Of a stretch of DNA of 16,229 bases, positions 7,078 to 14,571 are shown piece by piece (the stretch's first letter is position 1; every line of letters begins with the position of its first letter). The position numbers and the translations under genes were made by a program. The notes beneath the pieces were generated by a model. It worked only from the letters and a program-made list of their open reading frames with translations. It did not search any database and was not told the origin of the DNA. This DNA is from Halobacteriales archaeon SW_9_67_25 (GTDB lineage Archaea; Halobacteriota; Halobacteria; Halobacteriales; Haloarculaceae). The DNA lies in NCBI GenBank assembly GCA_003022745.1, contig PXSU01000096.1, positions 1-16,229 on the forward strand, written 5' to 3'.

Positions 7078-8076
7078 TCAGAACGCCACCGTTTCGCGGA
7101 TTTCGTCCTCGATGCGCGCTGCTTCGGGGAGGTAGTAGTCCTCCAGGGCGTACAGCGGGAACGGGACGTCGAAGCCCGTCACCCGCCCGATCGGTGCCTC
7201 CTGGTAGAGCAACACGTCCTCCTGGAGGGTGGCGATTATCTCGCCGGCCAGCCCGCCTGTCTTGGGGGCCTCGTGGACGACGACCGCCCGGCCCGTCTTC
7301 TCGAAGGACTCGACGATGGTCTCCTCGTCTAACGGCGAGAGCGTCCGCAGGTCGATTACCTCGCAATCGATTCCCTCCTCGGCGAGGTTCTCCGCTGCCT
7401 CTATCGTGGGTCGGGTCATCGCTCCCCACGTGAACACGGAGACGTCGCTGCCTTCCCGGCGGACGGCGGCCTCGCCCAGCGGCACGGCGTAGGCCTCCTC
7501 GGGGACGTCCTCGCGGAACGCCCGGTAGATGAGCTTGGGTTCCAGGAAGATCACGGGGTCCGGGTCCCGGATGGCCGAGGCGAGCAGCCCCTTCGTGTCG
7601 TGTGGCGTCGAGGGGATGACCACCTTCAGGCCGGGCTGGTGAACGAAGAAGGCCTCCGTGGACTCGGAGTGGTGTTCGGGTGCGCGGATGCCCCCGCCGT
7701 AGGGAGCACGGATCACCATCGGACAGGAAAAGCGGCCGCGACTCCGGGTGCGCAGGCGGGCCGCGTGGCTGACGATCTGGTCGAAGGCGGGGTAGATGAA
7801 ACCCATGAACTGGATCTCGGTGACCGGCCGGAGCCCGTAAGCCGCCATCCCCACCGCGGTCCCGACGATGCCCGCCTCGGCCAGCGGGGTGTCGATCACC
7901 CGCTGGTCGCCGAACTCGTCGATGAGTCCCTGGGTGGCCCGGAAGACGCCGCCGTTCTCGCCGACGTCCTCGCCCATCACGATCACGTCCTCGTCGCGGT
8001 CCATCTCGCGGTACAGGCCGTCCCGGACCGCCTGGACCAGCGTCAGACTCTGTGTCTGCCCGGTCTGCTGGCTCAT
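7078..8076 (-). CDS. 2-oxoacid dehydrogenase E1 component, beta subunit
   Basis: A 332-residue TPP-dependent subunit that pairs with E1 alpha to form the decarboxylase. It shows the conserved GEDVG (35-39), [10 protein letters not shown] (63-72), and [15 protein letters not shown] (144-158, with the active-site-region His146), followed by the C-terminal transketolase domain ([15 protein letters not shown] … [11 protein letters not shown] … [13 protein letters not shown]). The start ATG at 8076 overlaps the E1 alpha stop as ATGA, which argues for coupled translation and a 1:1 ratio. The length is normal for the family and no defects are seen. Confidence 0.95.
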   Translation of the reverse strand: MSQQTGQTQSLTLVQAVRDGLYREMDRDEDVIVMGEDVGENGGVFRATQGLIDEFGDQRVIDTPLAEAGIVGTAVGMAAYGLRPVTEIQFMGFIYPAFDQIVSHAARLRTRSRGRFSCPMVIRAPYGGGIRAPEHHSESTEAFFVHQPGLKVVIPSTPHDTKGLLASAIRDPDPVIFLEPKLIYRAFREDVPEEAYAVPLGEAAVRREGSDVSVFTWGAMTRPTIEAAENLAEEGIDCEVIDLRTLSPLDEETIVESFEKTGRAVVVHEAPKTGGLAGEIIATLQEDVLLYQEAPIGRVTGFDVPFPLYALEDYYLPEAARIEDEIRETVAF

Positions 8077-9206
8077 TCGAGTAGCACCTCGTCGCCGTGT
8101 TCCGCTTGCAGCCGTTGCAGGTACTCGCGCTGCTGCTGGAGTCGCTTTGGCATATCCCCGTAGACGTCCTCGAACATGTCTTCGATGTCTGGTCGGTCCG
8201 TCGATTCGGCGGCGTCGATAGCATCTGCCACCTCCGCCTCGACTTCTCGTTCGATGGCGTCGACGCGCTCGTCGTCGAGCAACCCCCGCTCCCGGAGGAA
8301 CGTCTCCATGCGCGGGATGGGGTCCTTGCGCTTCCACTTCTCGACCTCCCCCTCGTCGCGGTACACCGAGGGGTCGTCGGCCGTGGTGTGGGCGCCAAAG
8401 CGGTACTGGACGGCCTCGATCAGCGTTGGCCGCGTGGCCTGGCCCAGCGTCTCGTCCGCGTTTGTGCCGGTCTTTGCCTTCTCGACAGCGGCGCGTGTGA
8501 CCTGGTAGACCGCTAGGGGGTCCATCCCGTCGACCTGGACGCCCTGGAAGCCGTAGGCGTGGGCCTTCTGGGCGAGGGTCGCGCTCGCGCTCTGGCGTTC
8601 CCGGGGGACCGAGATTGCCCACTGGTTGTTGTTGCAAAAGAAGACCGCGGGCACGTCGAAGACGCCCGCGAAGTTAAGCCCCTCGTGGAAATCCCCCTCG
8701 GAGGTGGCACCGTCCCCGAAGTAACACAGGAACGCCTTCTCCTCGTCTTTGAGTTTCGAGGCCCAGGCGGCCCCGGTCGCGTGGGGCACCTGGGTCGCGA
8801 TCGGGACCGCGACGGTGAACATGTTGACGTCCGCGGGAACGGCGTTTCCCTCCTGGCTTCCCATCCAGTACAGGAGTATCTTCTCCAAGTCCCACCCGCG
8901 GACGTAGGCGACGGTGTGCTCGCGGTAACTGGGGAACACCCAGTCCCCGTCGTCGAGTGCGTGGGCGCTGCCGACCTGTGCGCCCTCCTGGCCGGACATC
9001 GGCGGGTAGGTGCCCATCCGACCCTGGCGCTGGAGGCTGACCGCACGCTTGTCGTAGTGGCGGCCAAGCTTCAGGTCGTGGTACATCTCGACGAATTTCT
9101 CGTCCGACAGATCCGGAACGGTCGCACCCTCCCGTACCTGCCCGTCCTCGTCTATCACGCCCACCACCTCGCCCGGGTCGCGCTGGAGGGTGCTCAGAAC
9201 GACCAC
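8073..9206 (-). CDS. 2-oxoacid dehydrogenase E1 component, alpha subunit
   Basis: A 377-residue subunit that binds TPP-Mg: [13 protein letters not shown] begins at 164 and the paired Asn lie at NNN 192-194, the classic TPP motif spacing. Also present are [20 protein letters not shown] (61-80) and the phosphorylation-loop region [16 protein letters not shown] near 265-285. The sequence resembles the Bacillus-type pyruvate or branched-chain E1 alpha and is clearly distinct from the remnant at 692-1012. There is no in-frame ATG at the expected point. GTG at 9206 gives [10 protein letters not shown], whereas family members usually begin near MSTLQRDP, so the exact start is less certain than the gene. 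The C-terminal helix is charged and ends in the ATGA overlap with E1 beta. Confidence 0.94.
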   Translation of the reverse strand: MVVLSTLQRDPGEVVGVIDEDGQVREGATVPDLSDEKFVEMYHDLKLGRHYDKRAVSLQRQGRMGTYPPMSGQEGAQVGSAHALDDGDWVFPSYREHTVAYVRGWDLEKILLYWMGSQEGNAVPADVNMFTVAVPIATQVPHATGAAWASKLKDEEKAFLCYFGDGATSEGDFHEGLNFAGVFDVPAVFFCNNNQWAISVPRERQSASATLAQKAHAYGFQGVQVDGMDPLAVYQVTRAAVEKAKTGTNADETLGQATRPTLIEAVQYRFGAHTTADDPSVYRDEGEVEKWKRKDPIPRMETFLRERGLLDDERVDAIEREVEAEVADAIDAAESTDRPDIEDMFEDVYGDMPKRLQQQREYLQRLQAEHGDEVLLE

Positions 9207-9220
9207 CTGCCTGATACCAT
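9194..9220 (-). other. Possible 8-codon leaderless upstream reading frame overlapping the E1 alpha start
   Basis: ATG at 9220 encodes MVSGRWSF and stops at TGA (9194-9196). It is out of frame with E1 alpha and covers its GTG start at 9206. The TATA-like box at 9241-9250 is spaced 26 bases from this ATG, not from the GTG. It may be chance, a frameshift at the gene's 5' end, or a short leader that modulates translation. Confidence 0.3.
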
Positions 9221-9240
9221 ACTGTAACCTCTCCCGGGAA

Positions 9241-9250
9241 CGATTTATTA
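9241..9250 (-). promoter_or_regulatory. TATA box of the 2-oxoacid dehydrogenase operon
   Basis: The minus-strand CTAATAAATC lies in GC-rich DNA upstream of E1 alpha. Initiation about 26 bases downstream would fall near 9220, leaving a leader of about 14 bases before the GTG at 9206. The 173-base spacer from the lipA-side repeat to the gene holds no other recognised feature. Confidence 0.55.
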
Positions 9251-9393
9251 GTTACGCGGGTTGCGTCCCGGCCGCCACTCCCGACGCGAGGACAGTCGGT
9301 GTCGTATCCGTCGGACATACTGACGGCTATGCCTACGTGTAGGTATCCGACCGCGGGGGGTCGAAATCACTCACGGGCCTACAGCCGCCAGTA

Positions 9394-9481
9394 TCATACG
9401 GATTGCTGTAGTTCATTGCCGGATCGACCGCAGGACAGCGTGCGGTCGACCTGGAAAACGGCTACAGCAATCCGTATCAGT
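9394..9481. repeat. 88-base near-palindromic element, copy 2 (at the lipA stop codon)
   Basis: Same length and orientation as the copy at 2729-2816, with 82 of 88 positions identical. Outer arms ATACGGATTGCTGTAG/CTACAGCAATCCGTAT pair perfectly over 16 bases, and an inner stem TCGACCGCA/TGCGGTCGA pairs over 9, with an 8-base loop and two symmetric 12-base segments that contain several G-U or matched pairs. Several of the differences from copy 1 are compensated or lie in the loop. The TGA stop of lipA (9477-9479) is inside its edge. It separates lipA from the dehydrogenase operon and could act as a terminator or processing hairpin. Confidence 0.85.
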
Positions 9482-10409
9482 CGGCAGCCTCGTGTGCCTG
9501 CTGGCGGGCGGCCTCGAGGCTCTCGCCCTCGCGGGAAAGCGCCTCGACGAACAGCTCGCCCGCCCTGTAGGACGAGCGGACCATCGGCCCCGAGGCGCAG
9601 TACAGAAAGCCCAGTTCCTCCTCGGCGACCCGGCGCCAGGTCTCGAAGGTCTCGGGATGGACGTACGATGAGACCTCCAGATGCGAGCGGGAGGGCTGGA
9701 GGTACTGGCCAAGCGTCACGATGTCCACGCCGACACTCCGGAGGTCCGAAAGCGTCTGGTAGACCTCGTGGTCGTACTCGCCGACGCCCAGCATGAGCGA
9801 AGTCTTGGCGTAAGCGTCGGCGTCCTCGGCGACCTGCCGGAGGACCGACAGCGACTGCTCGTAGCCAGCCCGGCGGTCCCGGACGGGCCACTGGAGGCGC
9901 TCGACGGTCTCGACGTTGTGGGCCAGCACGTCCGGGCCCGCGTCGATGACTTTCTCGACGAGGTCCGGTTCGCCCTGGAAGTCCGGGATCAGTGCCTCCA
10001 CGAGGACCTCGGGGTCGCGCCGTTTGATCTCGCGGACGGTCGCCGCGAAGTGGCCCGCACCCTGGTCGGCCAGGTCGTCGCGGTCGACCGACGTCAGCAC
10101 CACGTAATCGAGGCCGATCTCGGCGACGGCCTCGGCGACCTGCTGGGGTTCGGCCTCGTCCAGCGGGTCCATTCCGCCCGTCTCGACGTCACAGAAGTTA
10201 CACCCCCGCGAGCAGCGGTCGCCCATCAGCATGAACGTCGCCGTCCCGGGCCCGTTCCGGCCCGACCAGCACTCCCCCAGGTTCGGGCAATTGGCCTCCT
10301 CACAGACTGTGTTCAGGTCGCGCTCGCGAAGCGACTGCTTGATCTCGGTGAACCGCTCGCCGGCCGGCGGGCGCATCTTCAGCCACTCGGGCTTGCGCGC
10401 GCGACTCAT
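9477..10409 (-). CDS. lipA: Lipoyl synthase (radical SAM)
   Basis: A 310-residue enzyme that inserts two sulfurs into an octanoyl chain attached to E2-type proteins. Both iron-sulfur clusters are accounted for: the auxiliary cluster motif CEEANCPNLGEC (C36, C41, C47), the radical-SAM motif CSRGCNFC (C66, C70, C73), and the C-terminal RSSY (278-281), whose Ser ligates the auxiliary cluster. The length is normal. Met at 10409 is preferred over Met at 10418 because a TATA box (10434-10441) is centred 29 bases upstream and family members begin MSRARKP. It is placed directly upstream of the lipoyl-dependent dehydrogenase operon, which it supplies. No octanoyltransferase or lipoate ligase gene is in the window. 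Confidence 0.95.
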   Translation of the reverse strand: MSRARKPEWLKMRPPAGERFTEIKQSLRERDLNTVCEEANCPNLGECWSGRNGPGTATFMLMGDRCSRGCNFCDVETGGMDPLDEAEPQQVAEAVAEIGLDYVVLTSVDRDDLADQGAGHFAATVREIKRRDPEVLVEALIPDFQGEPDLVEKVIDAGPDVLAHNVETVERLQWPVRDRRAGYEQSLSVLRQVAEDADAYAKTSLMLGVGEYDHEVYQTLSDLRSVGVDIVTLGQYLQPSRSHLEVSSYVHPETFETWRRVAEEELGFLYCASGPMVRSSYRAGELFVEALSREGESLEAARQQAHEAAD

Positions 10410-10433
10410 TGTGTCCATCTGTAGGGCGCCGGG

Positions 10434-10441
10434 GTGTAAAA
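10434..10441 (-). promoter_or_regulatory. TATA box of lipA
   Basis: The minus-strand GTTTTACACC region is centred about 29 bases before ATG 10409, matching leaderless initiation and supporting that start codon. Confidence 0.5.
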
Positions 10442-10508
10442 CCCACGGGCTTCGTGCTGTACGCTGGGCTCGGGGAGTCCGTCCCGTCACCGGCATCTCC
10501 TCCGACGC

Positions 10509-10725
10509 CTACCGCAAGCGCTCCGAGATCGCCTCGCTCCGTTCGCGGTTGTCCCGTGCGGTCTCGACCGCGTCGTCGACCGCGTGGATGATCCGTTCGA
10601 TCGTCTCTGCCTGCTGGTCGTTGGTCCGGGCGATCTCCTCGATACCGGTCGCCGCTGCGTGTGACTCCCTCGTTGGCCCGGCGTGTCATCTCCACGGACG
10701 CCTCGACCTGTTTCTCGACGGACGG
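10509..10725 (-). pseudogene. Frameshifted C-terminal fragment, chemotaxis-transducer-like coiled coil
   Basis: Two adjacent minus frames together give a continuous helical heptad-rich peptide. First comes SVEKQVEASVEMTRRANE, then, after removing one G from the GGG near 10675, SHAAATGIEEIARTNDQQAE and ERIIHAVDDAVETARDNRER, ending in TAG at 10509-10511. Composition and phrasing (GIEEIA…NDQQAETIERI) resemble the cytoplasmic helices of haloarchaeal methyl-accepting transducers. Another coiled-coil signalling protein is possible. The N-terminal part is missing: upstream sequence switches directly to the plus-strand glutamine synthetase fragment. It is therefore both truncated and frameshifted. 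The remaining 10410-10508 bases before lipA show only the lipA promoter. Confidence 0.55.
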
Positions 10726-10726
10726 G

Positions 10727-11596
10727 ATGCGAAGCGCCCACGACGTGATCCTCGACACCGTCGACGCCCTGAAAGCACAGGGAATGGGACTGGCCGTCTA
10801 CTATCCGGAGTACGGCCCGGGCCAGCAGGAACTCGTCATCGAACACGGAACGGGCGTCGCCGCACCGGACGACTACGTCCGGTTCAAAGAGACTGTCGCC
10901 GCCGTCGCTGACGAGCACGGCCTCGGGGCGACGTTCCGCCCAAAACCGTTTCCGCAGTTGCCGGGATCGGGCTGTCACACCCACTTCTCGCTGTGGCAGG
11001 ACGGCGAGAACGTCCTCTACGACCCCGACGAGGACGGGCGCTACCCGCTGAGCGAGCGCGGGCGACACTTCGTCGGCGGGATACTCGAACACGCGCCGGC
11101 ACTGCTCGCGCTGAGCGCACCCACGGTCGAGTCCTACGACCGCCTCGCGCCCGGGATGTGGTCCTCGGCGTACGTCTGCTGGGGACACGACAACCGCGAG
11201 GCGGCCGTCCGCGTCCCGTCCGTCGAGTCCGGGAATCCGGAGGCGACCACCCGCATCGAGTTCAAGCCCGTCGACAATACGGTCAATCCATACCTCGTGC
11301 AGTTCGGGCTGCTGGCGGCCGGGCTGGACGGCATCGAGCGGGAACTCGACCCCGGCGAGCCGCTCGACCGCGACCCGGGGACCCTGGACGACGACGAGCG
11401 CGAGGCCCGTGGCTACGAGCGGTTCCCGACGACACTGGCCGAAGCCGTCGACGCGCTCGACGGGGACGACGCGCTCCGGGCGGCGATGGGCGACGCGCTA
11501 GTCGGCTCCTACGTCCAGGTCAAGCGCAGCGAGTGGGAGCAGTCGACCGACGAGGACGGCGAGTTGGACTCGGAGTACCTGGCGCGGGGGTTTTAG
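10727..11596 (+). pseudogene. 5'-truncated glutamine synthetase family gene (catalytic C-terminal part only)
   Basis: A 289-codon open frame without internal lesions. It contains the catalytic-domain motifs of the glutamine synthetase superfamily: PEYGPGQQELVIEH (27-40), the ATP motif RPKPFPQLPGSGCHTHFS (71-88), NREAAVRVPS (156-165) and TRIEFKPVDNTVNPYL (175-190). Full members have about 430 or more residues. Here the N-terminal beta-grasp domain and the first metal-ligand glutamate region are absent, so synthetase activity is unlikely. Similarity begins within a few codons of the ATG at 10727, next to the unrelated transducer-like fragment, which marks a deletion or rearrangement joint near 10722-10733. 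The sequence is closer to the GlnA-like (non-canonical, type III-like) enzymes than to the main haloarchaeal GlnA. The stop overlaps the convergent gene's stop by four bases. Confidence 0.8.
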
Positions 11597-11859
11597 TCGT
11601 CCGTCGGGGTGGCCTCGGCCTCGGCTGGTCCCTCGGTAATCTCGTAGAGGTTCTGCCGGGCGTCGGCGAAGTAGACGTCCTCCTCGACGGCACCGATATC
11701 GTCCAGGCGTTCGAGGGCGTACCGCACGGTCCGGGCCGAGAGCATCGACTCCTCGACGATGCCCTTCTGCGTCAGCGGCCCGTTGTACTCGAGGACTTTG
11801 TAGACGAGCTTCGCGCTGGGTGGCAGGTCTTCGAGGGCCTCCCCGTCGGATTCTGACAT
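11593..11859 (-). CDS. Small winged-helix (MarR-like) transcription regulator
   Basis: An 88-residue protein. Residues about 12-75 form a winged helix: LPPSAKLVYKVLEYNGPLTQ, a recognition-helix region ESMLSARTVRYALERLDDIG, and a wing with VYFADARQNLYEI. Such stand-alone small winged-helix proteins are common and conserved in haloarchaea, but the regulated genes are unknown. The tail is acidic and disordered. A textbook TATA box is 28 bases upstream of the ATG. It is divergent from DUF5786 and trpS. Confidence 0.82.
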   Translation of the reverse strand: MSESDGEALEDLPPSAKLVYKVLEYNGPLTQKGIVEESMLSARTVRYALERLDDIGAVEEDVYFADARQNLYEITEGPAEAEATPTDD

Positions 11860-11883
11860 CGGTTCCAGCCAAGCGCGCCGGCT

Positions 11884-11890
11884 GTATAAA
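11884..11890 (-). promoter_or_regulatory. TATA box of the winged-helix gene
   Basis: The minus-strand TTTATAC is centred 28 bases before ATG 11859, giving a leaderless transcript. Confidence 0.7.
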
Positions 11891-11953
11891 GATTGAGGGA
11901 CGTTGCCGAATCGAGCACCGAACGGGCCCGTGGATTCGGTTCCCGTATCGGAC

Positions 11954-11962
11954 GGTTTTAAT
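11954..11962 (+). promoter_or_regulatory. TATA box of the DUF5786 gene
   Basis: GGTTTTAAT is centred about 26 bases before the ATG at 11985. It lies about 70 bases from the oppositely directed winged-helix promoter, leaving a short shared control region. Confidence 0.6.
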
Positions 11963-11984
11963 CCACGCTCCCGGATGTTCGTAT

Positions 11985-12170
11985 ATGGGCTTTGGCAGCT
12001 ACGACGAATCCGAACAGGAGAACCAGCAGGTCGATACCGACGACGACAGCGAAGCGGTCAGCCTCGACGAGGCGAAACACGAGGGCGAGGTTACCTTCGA
12101 GACCGACGCTGACACCGAGGCCCTCGTCGGGAAACTGGCAGAGATGAAAGACGACGGCGACGGCGAGTAG
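11985..12170 (+). CDS. DUF5786 family small acidic protein
   Basis: A 61-residue protein starting MGFGSYDESEQENQ, the hallmark of the haloarchaeal DUF5786 family, followed by an Asp/Glu-rich middle and the helix TEALVGKLAEMK near the end. The function is unknown. The start is fixed by this motif and by the TATA spacing. An upstream in-frame extension exists but runs through the promoter. It precedes trpS by 99 bases. Confidence 0.88.
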   Translation: MGFGSYDESEQENQQVDTDDDSEAVSLDEAKHEGEVTFETDADTEALVGKLAEMKDDGDGE

Positions 12171-12241
12171 GCGCTCTGGCAGATCAGGTCACCGTCGACG
12201 GGACAGCCGGGCGTTCGCTCTCCCGACGACAAACGAACGGC

Positions 12242-12247
12242 TTTTGG
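12242..12247 (+). promoter_or_regulatory. Weak TATA-like box of trpS
   Basis: TTTTGG is centred about 26 bases before ATG 12270. The match is poor but the spacing fits. Readthrough from the DUF5786 gene is equally possible. Confidence 0.35.
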
Positions 12248-12269
12248 GTCGGACGGGGCGACTACTGGT

Positions 12270-13904
12270 ATGACAGACGACACGCCAGATGCCGGCGGAC
12301 CCGACCCCGGGAACGCTCGCCCCGACGGCGGTACCGGGGCGCGTGGAGCCGACGACGTGGCGCTGGACCCGTGGGGGTCCTCGACGGTTTCGGATTACCG
12401 CAAGCTGTTCGACCAGTTCGGCATCGAGCGCTTCGAGGAGGTCCTCGAGGCGGTGCCCGACCCCCACTACCTGATGCGCCGCGGGGTCATCTTCGGCCAC
12501 CGCGAGTACCGCGAGGTCGCCCGGGCGATGCGAAACGGCGAGCCCTTCGCCGCGCTGTCGGGCTTTATGCCGACCGGCGACCCACACATCGGCCACAAGC
12601 TCGTCTTCGACGAGATAATCTGGCACCAGCGACAGGGTGGGGACGCCTACGGCCTCATCGCAGACCTGGAGGCCCACAGCGCCCGCGGGCTCTCCTGGGC
12701 CGAAATCGACGAGCACACCCGCAACTACGTGCTCTCGTTGCTCGCGCTGGGGTTCGACCCCGAAGAGGGCGAACTCTACCGGCAGTCCACGAACAGAGAG
12801 GTCCAGGACCTCGCCTTCGAGCTGGGCATCGAGGCGAACTTCTCGGAGTTGCAGGCCATCTACGACTTCGACGGCGAGACCGACGTCTCGCATATGCAGT
12901 CGGTCGTCACCCAGACCGCGGACATCCTCTACCCGCAACTCGACGGGCCCAGACCCACAGTGATCCCCGTCGGTCCCGACCAGGACCCCCACATGCGGCT
13001 GACGCGGGACCTCGCCCAGCGGATGCGCTCGTTTGGCGTCCGCGAAGCCTACGCCAGTTTCGAATTGGAAGATGACGAGCGTGAGGTTGTTGATCAATCC
13101 TACGACAGATTGACCGAAATAGCCGATAACACGGTAACAATTCGTGCAATTGACGCCGCAAGATTGATCGAAGACGGGGAGGAGGCAGTCGAATTCAAGA
13201 ACCGGGACTTCCCATCTGACAGTCACGCATTTGCAGTAAGCGCAAGAGCGTCAGCACAAAAACGCGCGATTGCGAAATTAAAAAACTCCAGCAAAGAGCC
13301 ACTCCGGCCCCGCGTTCGGATTTTCGACCGCCGGGCGACCGACGAGGCCTTCGAGGCACTGATCGAGGCCGTCGAGGGCGAGAAGCGCGTCTACGACAAC
13401 CACGTCGACACCTTCGACCTCTCGCGGGAGGCCGCAGAAGAACTCGCCCGCGAGGTCGAGCTCGACCACGGCGGGTACGGATTCAGGCTGCCGTCTTCCA
13501 TCTACCACCGCTTCATGACCGGCCTCACCGGCGGGAAGATGTCCTCCTCCGTCCCGGCGAGCCACATCAGCCTGCTCGACGACCCCGAGGAGGGCTACGA
13601 GAAGGTGAAGGCGGCCACGACCGGGGGGCGCGAGACCGCGGAGAAACAGCGGGAACTCGGTGGGGAAGCCGACGAGTGTCCCGTCTACGAGCTGTACGCC
13701 TACCTGCTGGCGGGCGAGGACGACGAGTTCGCAAAGGAGGTCTACGAGGAGTGTGTCGGTGGCGAACGCCTCTGTGGGGACTGCAAGGAACAGGCCGCCC
13801 GCCTCATGGAGGAGTTCCTCGAAGACCACCAGGAGAAACGCGCCGAGTGGGAGGACCGCCTGGAGGAACTCGACATCGAACTCGATTCGCCGCGCAAGCG
13901 GTGA
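12270..13904 (+). CDS. trpS: Tryptophanyl-tRNA synthetase (class Ic)
   Basis: A 544-residue enzyme that charges tRNA-Trp. A haloarchaeal acidic N-terminal tail (1-30) is followed by the DPWGSSTVSDYRKLFDQFGI start of the archaeal/eukaryal-type fold. The ATP motif HIGH is at 106-109 (PTGDPHIGHK) and the KMSKS-type loop is GGKMSSS (421-427). PVGPDQDPH (233-241) and the C-terminal anticodon-binding part with CPVYELYAYLLAG and CVGGERLCGDCKEQA are also present. The protein is complete. Residues about 265-342 are encoded by low-GC DNA with AGA and TTA codons, and seem longer than the equivalent stretch I recall from relatives. They lie between the family-like AYASFEL and EPLRPRVR. The gene is convergent with the ITPase gene, 18 bases apart. 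Confidence 0.94.
   Translation: MTDDTPDAGGPDPGNARPDGGTGARGADDVALDPWGSSTVSDYRKLFDQFGIERFEEVLEAVPDPHYLMRRGVIFGHREYREVARAMRNGEPFAALSGFMPTGDPHIGHKLVFDEIIWHQRQGGDAYGLIADLEAHSARGLSWAEIDEHTRNYVLSLLALGFDPEEGELYRQSTNREVQDLAFELGIEANFSELQAIYDFDGETDVSHMQSVVTQTADILYPQLDGPRPTVIPVGPDQDPHMRLTRDLAQRMRSFGVREAYASFELEDDEREVVDQSYDRLTEIADNTVTIRAIDAARLIEDGEEAVEFKNRDFPSDSHAFAVSARASAQKRAIAKLKNSSKEPLRPRVRIFDRRATDEAFEALIEAVEGEKRVYDNHVDTFDLSREAAEELAREVELDHGGYGFRLPSSIYHRFMTGLTGGKMSSSVPASHISLLDDPEEGYEKVKAATTGGRETAEKQRELGGEADECPVYELYAYLLAGEDDEFAKEVYEECVGGERLCGDCKEQAARLMEEFLEDHQEKRAEWEDRLEELDIELDSPRKR
13063..13295 (+). other. Low-GC mosaic segment inside trpS
   Basis: By hand count GC here is roughly 43-53% per 60 bases, while flanking coding DNA is about two thirds GC. 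Three AGA codons and a TTA codon, rare in the neighbours, occur only here. The reading frame is unbroken. This is most likely a recombined or inserted segment of the synthetase. Confidence 0.7.
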
Positions 13905-13922
13905 GGGTGTACTGCCGGCGAG

Positions 13923-14570
13923 CTACCGGTCGGCCTCGGCGTACCACTCGGCGAACTTCGCCAGCGCACGGCCGCGATGCGAGATAGCGTTCTTTTCGTC
14001 GGTGGCCATCTCGGCGAACGTGGTACCGTCGTACTCGAAGATAGGGTCGAAACCGAACCCGCCGTCACCGCGGGGCGGGACGACCGTGCCGGGAACGACA
14101 CCCTCGAAGAGCTTGACCGGCAACAGCCCCTCGCGGACCTGTTCGTCGGTGGTTGCGCTGGCCCGCTCGGCGGCCGCGGTGTCCTGTCCGCGCCGCTGGC
14201 GGTCGACGGGTTCCGGCGTCGCCGCGAACTCCTCGCCGTCGCAGTAGGCGACCGCGCACCTGAACGCGGCCGAGCGGTCGTCCTCGCGTTCGGCGAGGTG
14301 CCAGACGCGCTCGATGCCCAGCGTGTCCTCGACGTACGAGGAGTAGGGGCCGGGAAAGCCGTCGAAGGCCGCGATGGTCAGCCCGGAGTCGTCGACGACG
14401 ACCGGTTCGCTGGCGTGGCGGTAGGCCGCCCGCGCACCGTGGGCCGCGACCGTCGCGAGGTCGTCGGCCTGGCGTTCGGGGTAGTCGAAATCGAGCTGGC
14501 GGACTTCCTCGTCGAGATACTCGCGGGCCTCGTGGAGTTTCCCCTCGTTCGTGGTGGCAAAGAGCACCAC
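13923..14570 (-). CDS. rdgB: XTP/dITP (ITPase) pyrophosphatase, HAM1/RdgB family
   Basis: A 215-residue nucleotide house-cleaning enzyme that hydrolyses deaminated purine triphosphates to monophosphates. The N-terminal TTNEGK (6-11) is the conserved substrate-binding TxNxxK. DDSGL (70s), FPGPYSSY, GFGFDPIF and the C-terminal NAISHRGRAL are all typical. A polar insertion between the CDGEE strand and LLPVKLFEG is usual in haloarchaeal members. GTG at 14570 is chosen because it lies just after the preceding gene's stop and only a few residues before the first conserved strand. The symbol is by homology only. Confidence 0.92.
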   Translation of the reverse strand: MVLFATTNEGKLHEAREYLDEEVRQLDFDYPERQADDLATVAAHGARAAYRHASEPVVVDDSGLTIAAFDGFPGPYSSYVEDTLGIERVWHLAEREDDRSAAFRCAVAYCDGEEFAATPEPVDRQRRGQDTAAAERASATTDEQVREGLLPVKLFEGVVPGTVVPPRGDGGFGFDPIFEYDGTTFAEMATDEKNAISHRGRALAKFAEWYAEADR

Positions 14571-14571
14571 G

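Noticed and set aside
5394..7433. 679-codon plus-strand open frame
   Set aside because: Antisense to the E2 and E1 beta genes. Its length comes from GC-biased codons of the real genes.
8073..8076. Frameshift between E1 alpha and E1 beta
   Set aside because: The ATGA overlap is a normal stop-start coupling and both proteins are full length.
6305..8398. 697-codon minus-strand open frame
   Set aside because: Alternative frame over E2, E1 beta and E1 alpha. It is rich in Arg, Pro and Ser and has no domain pattern.
2729..9481. Composite transposon carrying the dehydrogenase operon between the two repeats
   Set aside because: The repeats have no transposase, no clear target duplication was found, and each sits precisely at a gene's stop codon. 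Two separate placements explain the pattern better.
12189..13226. 345-codon minus-strand open frame
   Set aside because: Antisense to trpS, which carries HIGH and KMSSS motifs on the plus strand.
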